A stretch of 33,561 nucleotides of DNA from Candidatus Omnitrophota bacterium. Lineage in GTDB: Bacteria > Omnitrophota > Gorgyraeia > Aquiviventales > Aquiviventaceae. Position 1 is the first letter of the stretch. Every line of letters begins with the position of its first letter. Made by a program: the position numbers and the translations under genes. Where the stretch lies: NCBI GenBank assembly GCA_023247195.1, contig JAHFGY010000008.1:1-33561 (forward strand), written 5' to 3'. The notes under the pieces were generated by a model that saw only the letters and a list, made by a program, of their open reading frames with translations, was not told the DNA's origin and ran no database searches. Below, in pieces: positions 17,760-28,685 of this stretch.

Positions 17760-19196
17760 ATGCGCCGGCACCCGCTTGTCATAGAGTTTCACGCCGCTCA
17801 CTTGCTGAGCGGGATCGCCGGCTTGGGCAAACGCCTGGCGGGGTCTGGATTCGACGCGGTATGGCTCATGGGCATTTGGGAGCGAAGCCCGGCGGGACGC
17901 CGCAAAGCGGTTGAAGAGCCTTCGTTGAAGCGCCGGTATGCCGAACTGATCCCCAATTGGTCCGAAGCGGACATCGCCGGCTCGCCCTATGCGGTCCATG
18001 ATTACCGGCCGGACGCGCGATTCGGGGGAGAGAAGGCGCTCGCCGAATGCCGAATGGGCCTTAAGAAACATGGCCTGGGCTTGATCGTTGATTTTGTTCC
18101 GAATCACCTTGCCATCGACCACCCCTGGACAAGCTTGCACCCCGATCGCTTCATCGAGCTCACGGCCGAGCAGCGCAAGAAGCATCCGGAGTGGGGATTC
18201 AGCACGGCGGCGGGCCGCTGGCTCGCGCACGGCCGCGATCCCTACTTTGCGCCGTGGACCGACACCGTGCAGCTGAACGTGCTGTCGCCGCAAACGCGCG
18301 CGGCCATGATCGACGAGCTTTTACGAATCGCGGGTTGGGCCGACGGCGTGCGGTGCGACATGGCCATGCTCTGCTTGAACCGCATTTTCGCCCAAACCTG
18401 GCGCGACGCGCTTCCGCCCGGACCGTTGCCGCAGACGGAATTTTGGCAGGACGTCATCGCCGCGGTACGGCAGGAACACCCGGATTTCATTTTTATCGCC
18501 GAAGCGTATTGGGATTTGGAATGGGAATTGCAGCAGATCGGTTTTGATTTTACCTACGATAAGATTCTGTATGACCGACTGCGCAACGCAGGTTCGCAGC
18601 AAGTCCGCGCGCATCTGCTCGCGGATATCGCCTACCAGGAAAAATCCGTGCGCTTTATTGAGAACCACGATGAACCGCGCGCCGTCGCGGCGTTCGGTAA
18701 AGAGCGGTCGCTGGCCGCCGCGGCGGTGGTTGCCACGCTGCCCGGCATGCGCTTCTTCCATCAAGGCCAAATGGAAGGGTATGCGCAACACGTGCCGGTG
18801 CAGCTAGGCCGATCGGTAAAGGAAATCACCGACCCCGATGTGCAGGCGTACTATGCCCGGCTGCTGCCGATCGCTTCCGACGCTGTTTTGCATGAAGGCA
18901 CCTGGACGCTGCTTCGGCCCTCGCCGGCTTGGGAAGGAAACGCCGCGCATCGCGAGCTGCTGGCCTGGCTGTGGCGCAAGGCGAATCAATGGGTCTTGGT
19001 CGTTGTGAACTATTCCGGCACCGAGGCTCAAGGGCGCATCCCGCTGCCGGTCCCCGATCGCGCGGCTTCTTCGATAGAGCTGAAAGACAAGCTGCAGGGT
19101 TCGACGTACGCGCGCGACTCGCATGACATGCGCTCGCCGGGTCTCTACGTGTCGTTGCCCCCGTGGGGCGTCCACATTTTTTCTTTTACCGCATGA
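17760..19196 (+). CDS. Alpha-amylase family (GH13) glycosidase
   Basis: GLIVDFVPNHLAIDHPW, GVRCDMAM (nucleophile region), FIAEAYWDLEW (acid/base region), FIENHDEPRA. Confidence 0.9.
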   Translation: MRRHPLVIEFHAAHLLSGIAGLGKRLAGSGFDAVWLMGIWERSPAGRRKAVEEPSLKRRYAELIPNWSEADIAGSPYAVHDYRPDARFGGEKALAECRMGLKKHGLGLIVDFVPNHLAIDHPWTSLHPDRFIELTAEQRKKHPEWGFSTAAGRWLAHGRDPYFAPWTDTVQLNVLSPQTRAAMIDELLRIAGWADGVRCDMAMLCLNRIFAQTWRDALPPGPLPQTEFWQDVIAAVRQEHPDFIFIAEAYWDLEWELQQIGFDFTYDKILYDRLRNAGSQQVRAHLLADIAYQEKSVRFIENHDEPRAVAAFGKERSLAAAAVVATLPGMRFFHQGQMEGYAQHVPVQLGRSVKEITDPDVQAYYARLLPIASDAVLHEGTWTLLRPSPAWEGNAAHRELLAWLWRKANQWVLVVVNYSGTEAQGRIPLPVPDRAASSIELKDKLQGSTYARDSHDMRSPGLYVSLPPWGVHIFSFTA

Positions 19197-20458
19197 GCCG
19201 GAGCCATCCGGTAGACAATGCTTCGCTTGCGGGTTTCCGCGTTGTATTTGCGGCGCTCATGCTGGCGGACTTATGGCCTTACTGGCGGCACGATTGGATC
19301 GCTTCGGACTACATTCAGCCTGCGTTCCGGTTTTCCTACTTCGGGTTCGAGTGGCTCAAACCGCTTCCTGGCATCGGCATGTACGTTGTTTTCGCGATTC
19401 TCACCGTTGCGGCGGTTTGCATGCTTTTGGGATTGGCCTACCGTTTCAGCGCTGCTGTTTTCTTTGTCGGCCGGACATACGTTTTCCTTTTAAATGAGCT
19501 GGAATATCAGAATCACCTGTATCTGATCTGCCTGCTGAGCCTGTTGCTAGCCGCGCTGCCGGCGCACCGCGCCTTCTCTTTGGATGCGCTCAGCAAGCCG
19601 TCGCTTCGCTCCTCAACCCTGCCGGCGTGGCAGCTGGATCTGCTTCGCTTCCAGATTGCGGTGGTCTATGTTTTTGCGGGGATCGCGAAGCTGAACGGAG
19701 ACTGGCTTCACGCGCTTCCGCTGCGATTGTGGATGCCCGATCAAACCCTTGCTTGGCTGTTCAGTTGTGGAGGGCTTTTTTTGGATCTTTTCATCGTTCC
19801 TTTTCTTCTCTACAAACCCACGCGGTTGGCGGCTTTTGTTCTCGGAATGCTTTTTCATCTGACCAATGCAGGGTGGTTCGGGCTGGGCGTTTTCCCCTGG
19901 CTCATGATCGCGGCGACCGCACTCTTTTTCGAGCCGGACTGGCCGCGCCGCCCGCTGAGGTTGAGTCCCACGCGGGCAGCCGCTCCGAACCCCCCTTCGG
20001 TTCCGGTGTCGCCCTTGGCGGCTGCGCTTGTCGGAACCTATGTTCTGATCCAGTGCCTGGTGCCGCTGCGGCATCTCCTTTATCCGGGCAACGTCTTGTG
20101 GACGGATGAAGGCTCGCGGTTTTCCTGGCGCATGAAAATACTTGATAAGCGGGGGCCGGTGCCGGTTTTCACCGCCAAAGATCCGGACACGGGAGAAACG
20201 GCGCGCGTGCCGCTCACGGATTATTTCACCGAACGCCAAGCGCAGTTGATCCAGGGAAGTACCGACCGGTTGCTTCAAGCGGCGCATTATATTGCCCGGC
20301 GATTCAGGGAAAAGGGACACGACAAGGCGGAGATTCGGGCGGATGTCTGGCTGTCGCTTAACGGCCGGAAGCTTCAACAGCTCATCGATCCGACGATTGA
20401 CTTAGCCGCTCAGCCGAGGACGCTGCGGCATGCTAAGTGGATCTTGCCGCTTCGCTAA
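19193..20458 (+). CDS. HTTM-domain (vitamin K-dependent gamma-carboxylase-like) membrane protein
   Basis: ASLAGFRVVFAALMLADLWPYW..., multi-TM; LNGDWLHALPLRLWM; ATGA overlap with the upstream stop. Confidence 0.8.
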   Translation: MSRSHPVDNASLAGFRVVFAALMLADLWPYWRHDWIASDYIQPAFRFSYFGFEWLKPLPGIGMYVVFAILTVAAVCMLLGLAYRFSAAVFFVGRTYVFLLNELEYQNHLYLICLLSLLLAALPAHRAFSLDALSKPSLRSSTLPAWQLDLLRFQIAVVYVFAGIAKLNGDWLHALPLRLWMPDQTLAWLFSCGGLFLDLFIVPFLLYKPTRLAAFVLGMLFHLTNAGWFGLGVFPWLMIAATALFFEPDWPRRPLRLSPTRAAAPNPPSVPVSPLAAALVGTYVLIQCLVPLRHLLYPGNVLWTDEGSRFSWRMKILDKRGPVPVFTAKDPDTGETARVPLTDYFTERQAQLIQGSTDRLLQAAHYIARRFREKGHDKAEIRADVWLSLNGRKLQQLIDPTIDLAAQPRTLRHAKWILPLR

Positions 20459-20472
20459 CCCCCTGTTATTCT
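20444..20472 (+). promoter_or_regulatory. Sigma70-like promoter with extended -10 upstream of uORF/fumC
   Basis: TTGCCG (20444-20449), 17-bp spacer ending TGT, TATTCT (20467-20472). Confidence 0.6.
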
Positions 20473-20478
20473 GTCTGG

Positions 20479-20510
20479 ATGAAAATTATCCGAGGATCGA
20501 CGGATCACTC

Positions 20511-20514
<4 letters not shown>
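20479..20514 (+). CDS. Putative leaderless upstream ORF, 11 codons (MKIIRGSTDHS*)
   Basis: ATG 6 nt after the -10; TGA stop overlaps fumC ATG (ATGA at 20511-20514). Confidence 0.4.
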
Positions 20515-21902
<1,388 letters not shown>

Positions 21903-21905
21903 GAA

Positions 21906-23696
21906 CTATGTCCTGCGAAACTGGCGCTCCAGCTCCTGGAGCGTTTGCAGGATCAGGGTGGGCCGGCCGTGCGGGCAGTTGAACGGGTTTTCGCACCGGG
22001 CGAGCCGCTCAAGCAGAGAAGCCACCGCTTGCGGCGCCAACGCCTCGTTGGCTTTGACCGATTTGCGTTTGCACGCGATGAGCGCTGCAATTTCCGATAG
22101 CTCTCGATCTTCGCCGGTTTCGATTCCTTCCTCTTTCTTGTCCAGAAAATCCCGCAGAAAACTTGCCGGATCGGCATGACGCAATACCGTCGGCAGGCTG
22201 CGAATCACGACGCTGCGCTCGCCAAAAGCTTCCGTCTCCATGCCCAGGCGCCGCAGCAAAGGCCGCGACTCATCCAACAGCGCTCGCTGGCCAGGAGAAA
22301 GTTCCAGCACAGCCTCGTGCAGGAGCACCTGGCGCTCAGGCTTGCCCGATCGAAGCTGGGCAAGCAGCTCTTCGAACACCACGCGCTCATGCGCGGCGTG
22401 CTGATCCACCATCGCAAAGCCGTCATCCGTTTCCGCGACAATGTATGTGCCATGCGCCTGCCCAAGCACGCGCACAAAGCGCAGCTTGTTTCGGAGAGAA
22501 ACCGGCGGGGCTGATGCGGCAGGGGATACCGCATAAGGAACCCGGGCCTCTTGCACGGAAAAGAGCGCTTCATTTGGGCCTGCTGTCGACGATCCGCCGG
22601 CCGAAGGCCCGCCGGACGACGATGCCTGCGCTGTGACGCGCGCGCTCGGCCACGCGGGGCGCATTGCAACGGGCTCCGGACGCGGGGCCCAATGGGGCGC
22701 CATGTCCGGCTCGCGCCGCAGCCTCAGGCGCACGCCGCTGAGCAATTGCGCTTTGACGTCTTGCTCGTTCGAAAGCTTCACCTGCTGCTTGGTCGGGTGC
22801 ACGTTCACGTCCACTTCGCGCGTGTCCACGTCGATAAAGATGAAGGCGGAAGGAAATCGCGCGTGCATGAGCAAGCCGCTGAACGCCTCTTGCAGCGTGT
22901 AGCTCAGCGCGGGCGCGCGCACCCAGCGCCGGTTGACGAAGAAGCTTTGCCCGGCGCGCGTGGCGCGGGCGAGCGACGGCTTGCCGAGGAGTCCTTGCAG
23001 CCGGATGCCGGCGCCGTCATGCGCAAAATCGATGAGCTGTTTCGCCGCATCCTCGCCGTATAGGGAGCTTGCGCGCTCGCGCAAATTCCGGGCCGGCCGG
23101 GCGTCGATGAGCGTCGAATTTCCTGAAATGAAAACAAAATGGACTTCCGGATGCGCAAGCGCCAGCTGGAAGACCGCTTCGGCGCAGTGCGCGGCTTCCG
23201 TCTGATCGGACTTGAGAAACTTGCGGCGCGCCGGCGTATTAAAGAAGAGGTCTTTTACTTCAACGGAAGTGCCGCGCAGCGGGGCGGCCGGCTGCGGCGC
23301 GGAACCGATGCCGCCATCGAGCTGTACCTCCGCGGCCGGGTCGCGGTCGTTCGTTCCCGTTGTCAGACGCGTGCGCGAAACAGCGGCGATGCTCGGCAGC
23401 GCCTCGCCGCGGAATCCAAAAGACGCCACGGTCCACAAGTCTTCGGCGCTGGCGATCTTGCTCGTGGCATGGCGTTCGAAGGCCAAGACCGCGTCTTCCG
23501 GCATCATGCCATGGCCGTTGTCCGCAACGCGGATCAAACTCTTGCCGCCGTGCTGAATGCGGACCTCGATCCGGCTCGCGGCGGCGTCCAACGCGTTCTC
23601 GACAAGCTCCTTGACGATGGACGCCGGCCGGTCAACCACTTCTCCGGCGGCGATCTTGTTCGCGATGTGTTCAGGCAAGACGCGGATGCGGCCCAT
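21906..23696 (-). CDS. mutL: DNA mismatch repair protein MutL
   Basis: HIANKIAAGEVVDRPASIVKELVENALDA, GFRGEAL, DQHAAHERVVFEE, CPHGRP. ATG 23696 overlaps the mutS stop (TGATG). Confidence 0.96.
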   Translation of the reverse strand: MGRIRVLPEHIANKIAAGEVVDRPASIVKELVENALDAAASRIEVRIQHGGKSLIRVADNGHGMMPEDAVLAFERHATSKIASAEDLWTVASFGFRGEALPSIAAVSRTRLTTGTNDRDPAAEVQLDGGIGSAPQPAAPLRGTSVEVKDLFFNTPARRKFLKSDQTEAAHCAEAVFQLALAHPEVHFVFISGNSTLIDARPARNLRERASSLYGEDAAKQLIDFAHDGAGIRLQGLLGKPSLARATRAGQSFFVNRRWVRAPALSYTLQEAFSGLLMHARFPSAFIFIDVDTREVDVNVHPTKQQVKLSNEQDVKAQLLSGVRLRLRREPDMAPHWAPRPEPVAMRPAWPSARVTAQASSSGGPSAGGSSTAGPNEALFSVQEARVPYAVSPAASAPPVSLRNKLRFVRVLGQAHGTYIVAETDDGFAMVDQHAAHERVVFEELLAQLRSGKPERQVLLHEAVLELSPGQRALLDESRPLLRRLGMETEAFGERSVVIRSLPTVLRHADPASFLRDFLDKKEEGIETGEDRELSEIAALIACKRKSVKANEALAPQAVASLLERLARCENPFNCPHGRPTLILQTLQELERQFRRT

Positions 23697-26323
23697 CAGG
23701 GATTTTCCAATCGTTTTTTCCATTCGGCTAAGAGGGTGAGCGCCTGCAGCGGCGTGAGCTGATTGAGATCCATGCCGCGCAATTCTTGCGCCAGGCTTTG
23801 CGCGCCGGGATCACGGTTCGCGCCGGCTGGCCGAGTCTCCGCCGCTGGGTTTTCCTGTGGCTCAATGATCTGGCTCGCGTGCCGGTTCTCGGCTTCCAAG
23901 ATGCGCAGGATCGCTTCAGCTCGCTGCGTGACCGAAGAAGGGATGCCGGCCAGCGCCGCGACATGCAAGCCGTAGCTCTTGTCCGATGCTCCCCGCGCCA
24001 CCTTTCGCAGGAAAACAATGCCTCCGTTAGTCTCCTTGACCGCCATGGTGTAGTTGCGCACGCGCTCGAGCCGCTCTTCCAACTGCGTCAGCTCGTGGTA
24101 GTGGGTGGCAAAGAGCGTGCGCGGCCTCACGCGCCCCTGGATCAGGTGCTCGCAGATCGCCCACGCGATGCTCACGCCGTCGAACGTGGACGTGCCGCGC
24201 CCGACCTCATCCAATATCAGCAGGCTGCGCGACGTGGCGCTGTGAAGGATCTGCGCGGTCTCGATCATTTCCACCATGAACGTGCTTTCGCCCGCGGCCA
24301 AATTATCGGACGCGCCGATGCGGGTGAAGATGCGGTCCACCAGGCCGATGCGCGCGCGCTTGGCGGGCACGAAGGAACCGATCTGAGCCAGGAGCACGAT
24401 CAGCCCGACCTGTCGGATGTACGTCGACTTACCGGCCATGTTCGGGCCTGTGAGGATCACGAGCTGCTGTGTTTGCGTGTCGAGCTCGGTATCGTTTGCT
24501 ACGAACTCGCCCAAGCCCAGCGCGTTTTCAACAACCGGGTGGCGGCCGGACTCGATGCAGAGTTCGGTGCTGTCGCTCACCGTCGGGCGCGTCCACTGCC
24601 GCTGCGACGCGGTTTGCGCCAGCGCATGGAGCGCGTCCACGCAGCCGATCGCCGCGGCCATATCCTGCAGCGGCCGCAGCTTCGCCAGGATCGTCTCGCG
24701 CAATTGCTGGAAAAGCGCGTACTCCTGCGCTTTGATCCGCTCTTCCGCGCCGGAAATCCGCTGGTCCCACTCGCGCAGTTCCGGTGTGATGAAGCGCTCG
24801 GCATTGGCCAAGGTCTGCCGGCGCACGTAGTCTGCCGGCACCAGCGGCAAATTCGGCGTAGTCACCTCGAGGGCATAGCCAAAGACGTTGGAGTATTTCA
24901 CGCGCAGCGACTTGATGCCTGTGCGCGCGGCCTCGCGCTGCTGGAATTCGACAAGCCAAGACTGGCCTTTGCGTACTAATTCGCGCAGCGCGTCGAGGTG
25001 CGCGTCGCAGCCGTCGCGGATCAACCCGCCGTCTTTCAGTCCCAGAGGCGGCTCATCCGTGATGGTTCGCGCAATAGCATCCCGCAGCTCAGGGAAGGCG
25101 TTCAGCGTGCCGGCTGATTCGCGCAAGAGTTCGCTTCGGCAAGCGCGCAGGAGCGCGTCCAATTCCGGGACGCGTTCCAAGAAAAGCTTGAGGTTCAGCA
25201 AGTCGCGGGCGTTGGCCACGCCGTAGTTCAAGCGGCTGAGCGTGCGCTCGATATCGCGTATGCCGTCAAGGAGCCGGCGAAGCGTTTGCGTGACCAATGG
25301 CTGCTCCGCGAGTTCCTCCACCGCGTCTTGCCGGCGAACAATCAGCGGAATTGAAAGCAGAGGGTGGGTGACCCACTGGTGAAGCGCGCGCGATCCCATG
25401 GCGGTGCGCGTGACGTCGAGGCACGCGAGGAGCGAATGCGCGCCGTTGCTTTCTTGGTTCGCGACAAGGTCCAGGCTGCGCTGCGTTTGCCGGTCCAGCA
25501 CCATGCCGGCTTCGCCGTCGACGAGGCGGGGCAGCCGCACGTGATCCAGCGCCGCGTGCAAGTGGTCGCGCAGGTAATACACGATCGCGCCGGCCGCGGA
25601 TGTGGCCAGCGGCAGCTCGGCGCAACCCAGAACCCGCTCAGAGCCCAGCCGGAAGGTTTCACGAAGCCGGTTCAGCGCCTCGCCTGCATCGAAGATCCAA
25701 TCGTCGTACGTGGTGATCGCGGCCCGGAGCTGTTGGCGGAACAGCGGCTGCAGCGACGCGTCCTCCGCGAGCGACCGCGGAAGGATGAGCTCCTTTGGAT
25801 CAATCAGCGGCAGCTCGTGCGGCAGCGCGTCAGGCCCGATCTCGCGCACGCAGAATTCGCCCGTTCCCAGGTCCAGCCACGCGAGGCCAAAGGCGTCTTT
25901 GCCACGAGCAACCGCCACCATGTATTCCGCGGCGTTCGATTTGGTTTCTTCATCCAGGTACGTGGCCGGCGTGATGATCCGGGTCACTTTGCGCTCAACC
26001 AAGCCGCGGCTTGCCTTGGGATCGCCGATTTGCTCGCAGATAGCGACTTTCACGCGGTGGTCAAGGAGCGTCTTCACGTAGCTCTGAAACGCATGGTAGG
26101 GGATGCCGCACATGGGAATCCGGCCGGCTTCGCCGCCGTCGCGGCCCGTTAAGGTGATGTCGAGTATTTCCGAGCCCCGCAGCGCGTCTTCGAAGAACAT
26201 CTCGTAGAAGTCGCCCAGGCGAAAGAAAAGAATCGTCTCTGGAGGCAGCGTGCGCTTGATCGCGCGGTACTGCTCCATCATGGGAGTCAGTTTGGGGATT
26301 GTAGCCGCCGCAGGTGAGGTCAT
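23696..26323 (-). CDS. mutS: DNA mismatch repair protein MutS
   Basis: FFRLGDFYEMFFEDA, TGPNMAGKSTYIRQ, LDEVGRGTSTFDG, FATHYHEL. Confidence 0.98.
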   Translation of the reverse strand: MTSPAAATIPKLTPMMEQYRAIKRTLPPETILFFRLGDFYEMFFEDALRGSEILDITLTGRDGGEAGRIPMCGIPYHAFQSYVKTLLDHRVKVAICEQIGDPKASRGLVERKVTRIITPATYLDEETKSNAAEYMVAVARGKDAFGLAWLDLGTGEFCVREIGPDALPHELPLIDPKELILPRSLAEDASLQPLFRQQLRAAITTYDDWIFDAGEALNRLRETFRLGSERVLGCAELPLATSAAGAIVYYLRDHLHAALDHVRLPRLVDGEAGMVLDRQTQRSLDLVANQESNGAHSLLACLDVTRTAMGSRALHQWVTHPLLSIPLIVRRQDAVEELAEQPLVTQTLRRLLDGIRDIERTLSRLNYGVANARDLLNLKLFLERVPELDALLRACRSELLRESAGTLNAFPELRDAIARTITDEPPLGLKDGGLIRDGCDAHLDALRELVRKGQSWLVEFQQREAARTGIKSLRVKYSNVFGYALEVTTPNLPLVPADYVRRQTLANAERFITPELREWDQRISGAEERIKAQEYALFQQLRETILAKLRPLQDMAAAIGCVDALHALAQTASQRQWTRPTVSDSTELCIESGRHPVVENALGLGEFVANDTELDTQTQQLVILTGPNMAGKSTYIRQVGLIVLLAQIGSFVPAKRARIGLVDRIFTRIGASDNLAAGESTFMVEMIETAQILHSATSRSLLILDEVGRGTSTFDGVSIAWAICEHLIQGRVRPRTLFATHYHELTQLEERLERVRNYTMAVKETNGGIVFLRKVARGASDKSYGLHVAALAGIPSSVTQRAEAILRILEAENRHASQIIEPQENPAAETRPAGANRDPGAQSLAQELRGMDLNQLTPLQALTLLAEWKKRLENP

Positions 26324-26332
26324 GAAGACCTC

Positions 26333-26338
26333 ATTATA
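26333..26338 (-). promoter_or_regulatory. -10 element before mutS
   Basis: Consensus TATAAT on the minus strand, 9 nt before ATG 26323. Confidence 0.5.
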
Positions 26339-26428
26339 CAGGGAGCATCTTCTGGTATCATCATTGGAACTGGATCGCTTCGTATGGTACCGTTTTTAGG
26401 AGTTTAATCGCTTTAACCGAGAGGGCAC

Positions 26429-26854
26429 ATGCCGCAACCCGCTTTAGCCGGAACGGTCCTGCTTATTGAAGATGAGGCCGATTTCCGCAACGTAATGCGT
26501 TGGCGTCTTGAAAAAGAGGGCCACTACAAAGTCTTGGACGCTGCAGACGGCCAATCCGGCATTGCCATGGCGATCCAGCACCATCCGGATGTTATTCTGA
26601 CCGACTATACGATGCCGCGCATGAACGGCCACGAGGTGCTGCAGGCGCTGCGCGCCAATCAGCAGACCGAGCACATCCCGGTCATTCTGCTGACATCGCT
26701 CGGTTCGGAACAGAAGGTGGCGGATTCGCTCGCGTTCGGCGCCGCCTGCCACGTCGAAAAATGGGCTGACAGCAAGATACTCTTAAAGGAAGTTCAGGTA
26801 GCGATCGTCAAGCATCGGCAATTTCACCCTTCACCGAGCAACCGCCCGTCGTAG
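26429..26854 (+). CDS. Response regulator, receiver domain
   Basis: LLIEDEADFRNVMRWRL, VILTDYTMPRMNGHEVL, LLTSLGS. Confidence 0.92.
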   Translation: MPQPALAGTVLLIEDEADFRNVMRWRLEKEGHYKVLDAADGQSGIAMAIQHHPDVILTDYTMPRMNGHEVLQALRANQQTEHIPVILLTSLGSEQKVADSLAFGAACHVEKWADSKILLKEVQVAIVKHRQFHPSPSNRPS

Positions 26855-26862
26855 GAACCCGC

Positions 26863-27801
26863 ATGCAGGTATTGGTGTCCGGATCGCATGGCTTGCTCGG
26901 ATCGGCTCTGCTCCCATCTCTTGCCAATGCAAACCACCGCGTTATTCGTCTTGTGCGCTCACGTCCTTCTCCGTCCGGATCCGAAGTCCTGTGGGATCCG
27001 GAAACACAGGCGATCGATGAAGCGGGGCTCAAGGGAGTCGAAGCGGTCATCCACCTGGCCGGAGAGTCGATTGCCAGCGGCCGGTGGACGGCGTCTCGCC
27101 GTCGACGCATCCAAGACAGCCGGGTGAATTCCACGCGATTGCTGTGCCGGGCTTTAAGCCGCATGAGCCGTCCGCCCAAGGTATTGGTTTGCGCGTCCGC
27201 CGTGGGTTTTTACGGGGATCGCGGCAATGAAACGCTCACCGAGTCAAGCCCGGCCGGGCAGGGGTTTTTGCCGGTCGTTTGCCAGCGTTGGGAAGCGTCG
27301 GCGGAACCCGCGGTCGAGCATGGCATCCGGGTGGTTTGGCTGCGTTTCGGCATAATCCTCAGCACGGCCGGCGGCGCGCTTGCACGGCTGCTCCCTGTTT
27401 TCCGTTTGGGATTGGGCGGCCGTCTGGGCTCCGGGAACCAGTACATGAGTTGGATTTCCATTTATGACGCGGTTGGCATCGTGCGCACCGTCTTGGAGCA
27501 GCCCTTGGCAGGGCCCTTAAACGCGGTCTCGCCAAATCCGGTGACGAACCGTGAATTCACCGCTACACTGGCGGGAGTGTTGCGTCGTCCCGCCTTCCTG
27601 CCGGTTCCGGCAACCGTGTTGCGTCTTGCATTGGGTGAGATGGCGGACGCGCTCTTGCTTTCCAGCGCGCGCGCGGTGCCTCAGCGGCTCGCGCAGGCCG
27701 GATTCGAGTTTCAGGACGCGGATCTTGTCTCCGCGTTGCGTGTATTGGTTTCGGGCGGACAACGGAAGATGAAGGAGAAAGTGCATGCACCCTTGGCATG
27801 A
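26863..27801 (+). CDS. TIGR01777-family SDR epimerase
   Basis: VSGSHGLLGSALLPSL, VIHLAGESIASGRWTASRRRRIQDSRVNSTRLL, SAVGFYGDRG. Confidence 0.93.
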   Translation: MQVLVSGSHGLLGSALLPSLANANHRVIRLVRSRPSPSGSEVLWDPETQAIDEAGLKGVEAVIHLAGESIASGRWTASRRRRIQDSRVNSTRLLCRALSRMSRPPKVLVCASAVGFYGDRGNETLTESSPAGQGFLPVVCQRWEASAEPAVEHGIRVVWLRFGIILSTAGGALARLLPVFRLGLGGRLGSGNQYMSWISIYDAVGIVRTVLEQPLAGPLNAVSPNPVTNREFTATLAGVLRRPAFLPVPATVLRLALGEMADALLLSSARAVPQRLAQAGFEFQDADLVSALRVLVSGGQRKMKEKVHAPLA

Positions 27802-28345
27802 CGTGCCGTTAGGGTCAAGACCCACTGAGCGCTTCCAGTGCGTGATCGAGATCCCGCGCGGCAATAAAACAAAGTATGAAGTGGACAAAGAGACCGGCAT
27901 GCTCCGCATGGACCGCGTGCTCTACAGTGCGGTGCATTACCCGGCTAATTACGGCTTTTTACCGCGTACCTTTTGCGAGGACGGCGACCCGCTCGACGTG
28001 CTGGTGCTGGCTCAAGAGTCTTTTGTGCCGCTGTGCCTCGTTTGGGCGCGTCCGATCGGCGTGATCACTATGATCGACGAGAAGGGCAAGGACGACAAAG
28101 TAATCGCGGTGGCGGAAAGCGACCCTGAGTTCAGCCGCTACGAAGAGATCTCCCAGCTGCCTCCGCACCGCCTTAAAGAGGTCAAGCGCTTCTTCCAGGA
28201 CTACAAAGTGCTGGAGAAGAAAGTCGTGAACGTCGATAAGATCCGCGGGCACCGCGATGCCTCGCAAGCGATCCGGCGCGCGGTCCGCTTGTACCAGAAA
28301 GTTATTCTTCCCAAATTGACGCGGCAGAACTGCGGTTGTGACTGA
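27785..28345 (+). CDS. ppa: Inorganic pyrophosphatase
   Basis: IEIPRGNKTKYEVDKETG, YPANYGFLPRTFCEDGDPLDVLVL, DEKGKDDKVIAV. Confidence 0.95.
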   Translation: MHPWHDVPLGSRPTERFQCVIEIPRGNKTKYEVDKETGMLRMDRVLYSAVHYPANYGFLPRTFCEDGDPLDVLVLAQESFVPLCLVWARPIGVITMIDEKGKDDKVIAVAESDPEFSRYEEISQLPPHRLKEVKRFFQDYKVLEKKVVNVDKIRGHRDASQAIRRAVRLYQKVILPKLTRQNCGCD

Positions 28346-28685
28346 CACCTCTTTCGCTGCTTATATTCAGGATCAGCTGAGCGCCTTGCCCAGCGTTTCA
28401 CTCCGGACGATGTTCGGCGGGCAAGGGATGTACTTTGGACACAATACCTGCTTTGGCATAGAATTCCGCAGCAGGCTCTATTTTAAAGTCGATACTCGAA
28501 ACCAGCCTGAGTATGAAGCCAAAGGAATGGCGCCGTTCCGGCCGTCTGCGCGGCAAACGCTGCGGAGTTTTTACGAGGTTCCTTCAAGCGTAATTGAAGA
28601 TGCGGATGAGCTTGTTTCTTGGGCGCGCAAAGCGATTGCCGCGGCTCAGGCCAATCCTCACAAACCGGTAAATAGGGAGGCACGG
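28338..28685 (+). CDS. TfoX N-terminal-domain protein (5' part of a longer ORF)
   Basis: MTDTSFAAYIQDQLSALPSVSLRTMFGGQGMYFGHNTCFGIEFRSRLYFKVD; GTG start overlaps ppa by 8 bp; no in-frame stop before the WG part. Confidence 0.7.

Noticed and set aside
23786-24979. 397-aa plus-strand ORF inside mutS
   Set aside because: Antisense to an unmistakable mutS; composition (RRG, AQR, HRR) is a shadow-ORF artefact.
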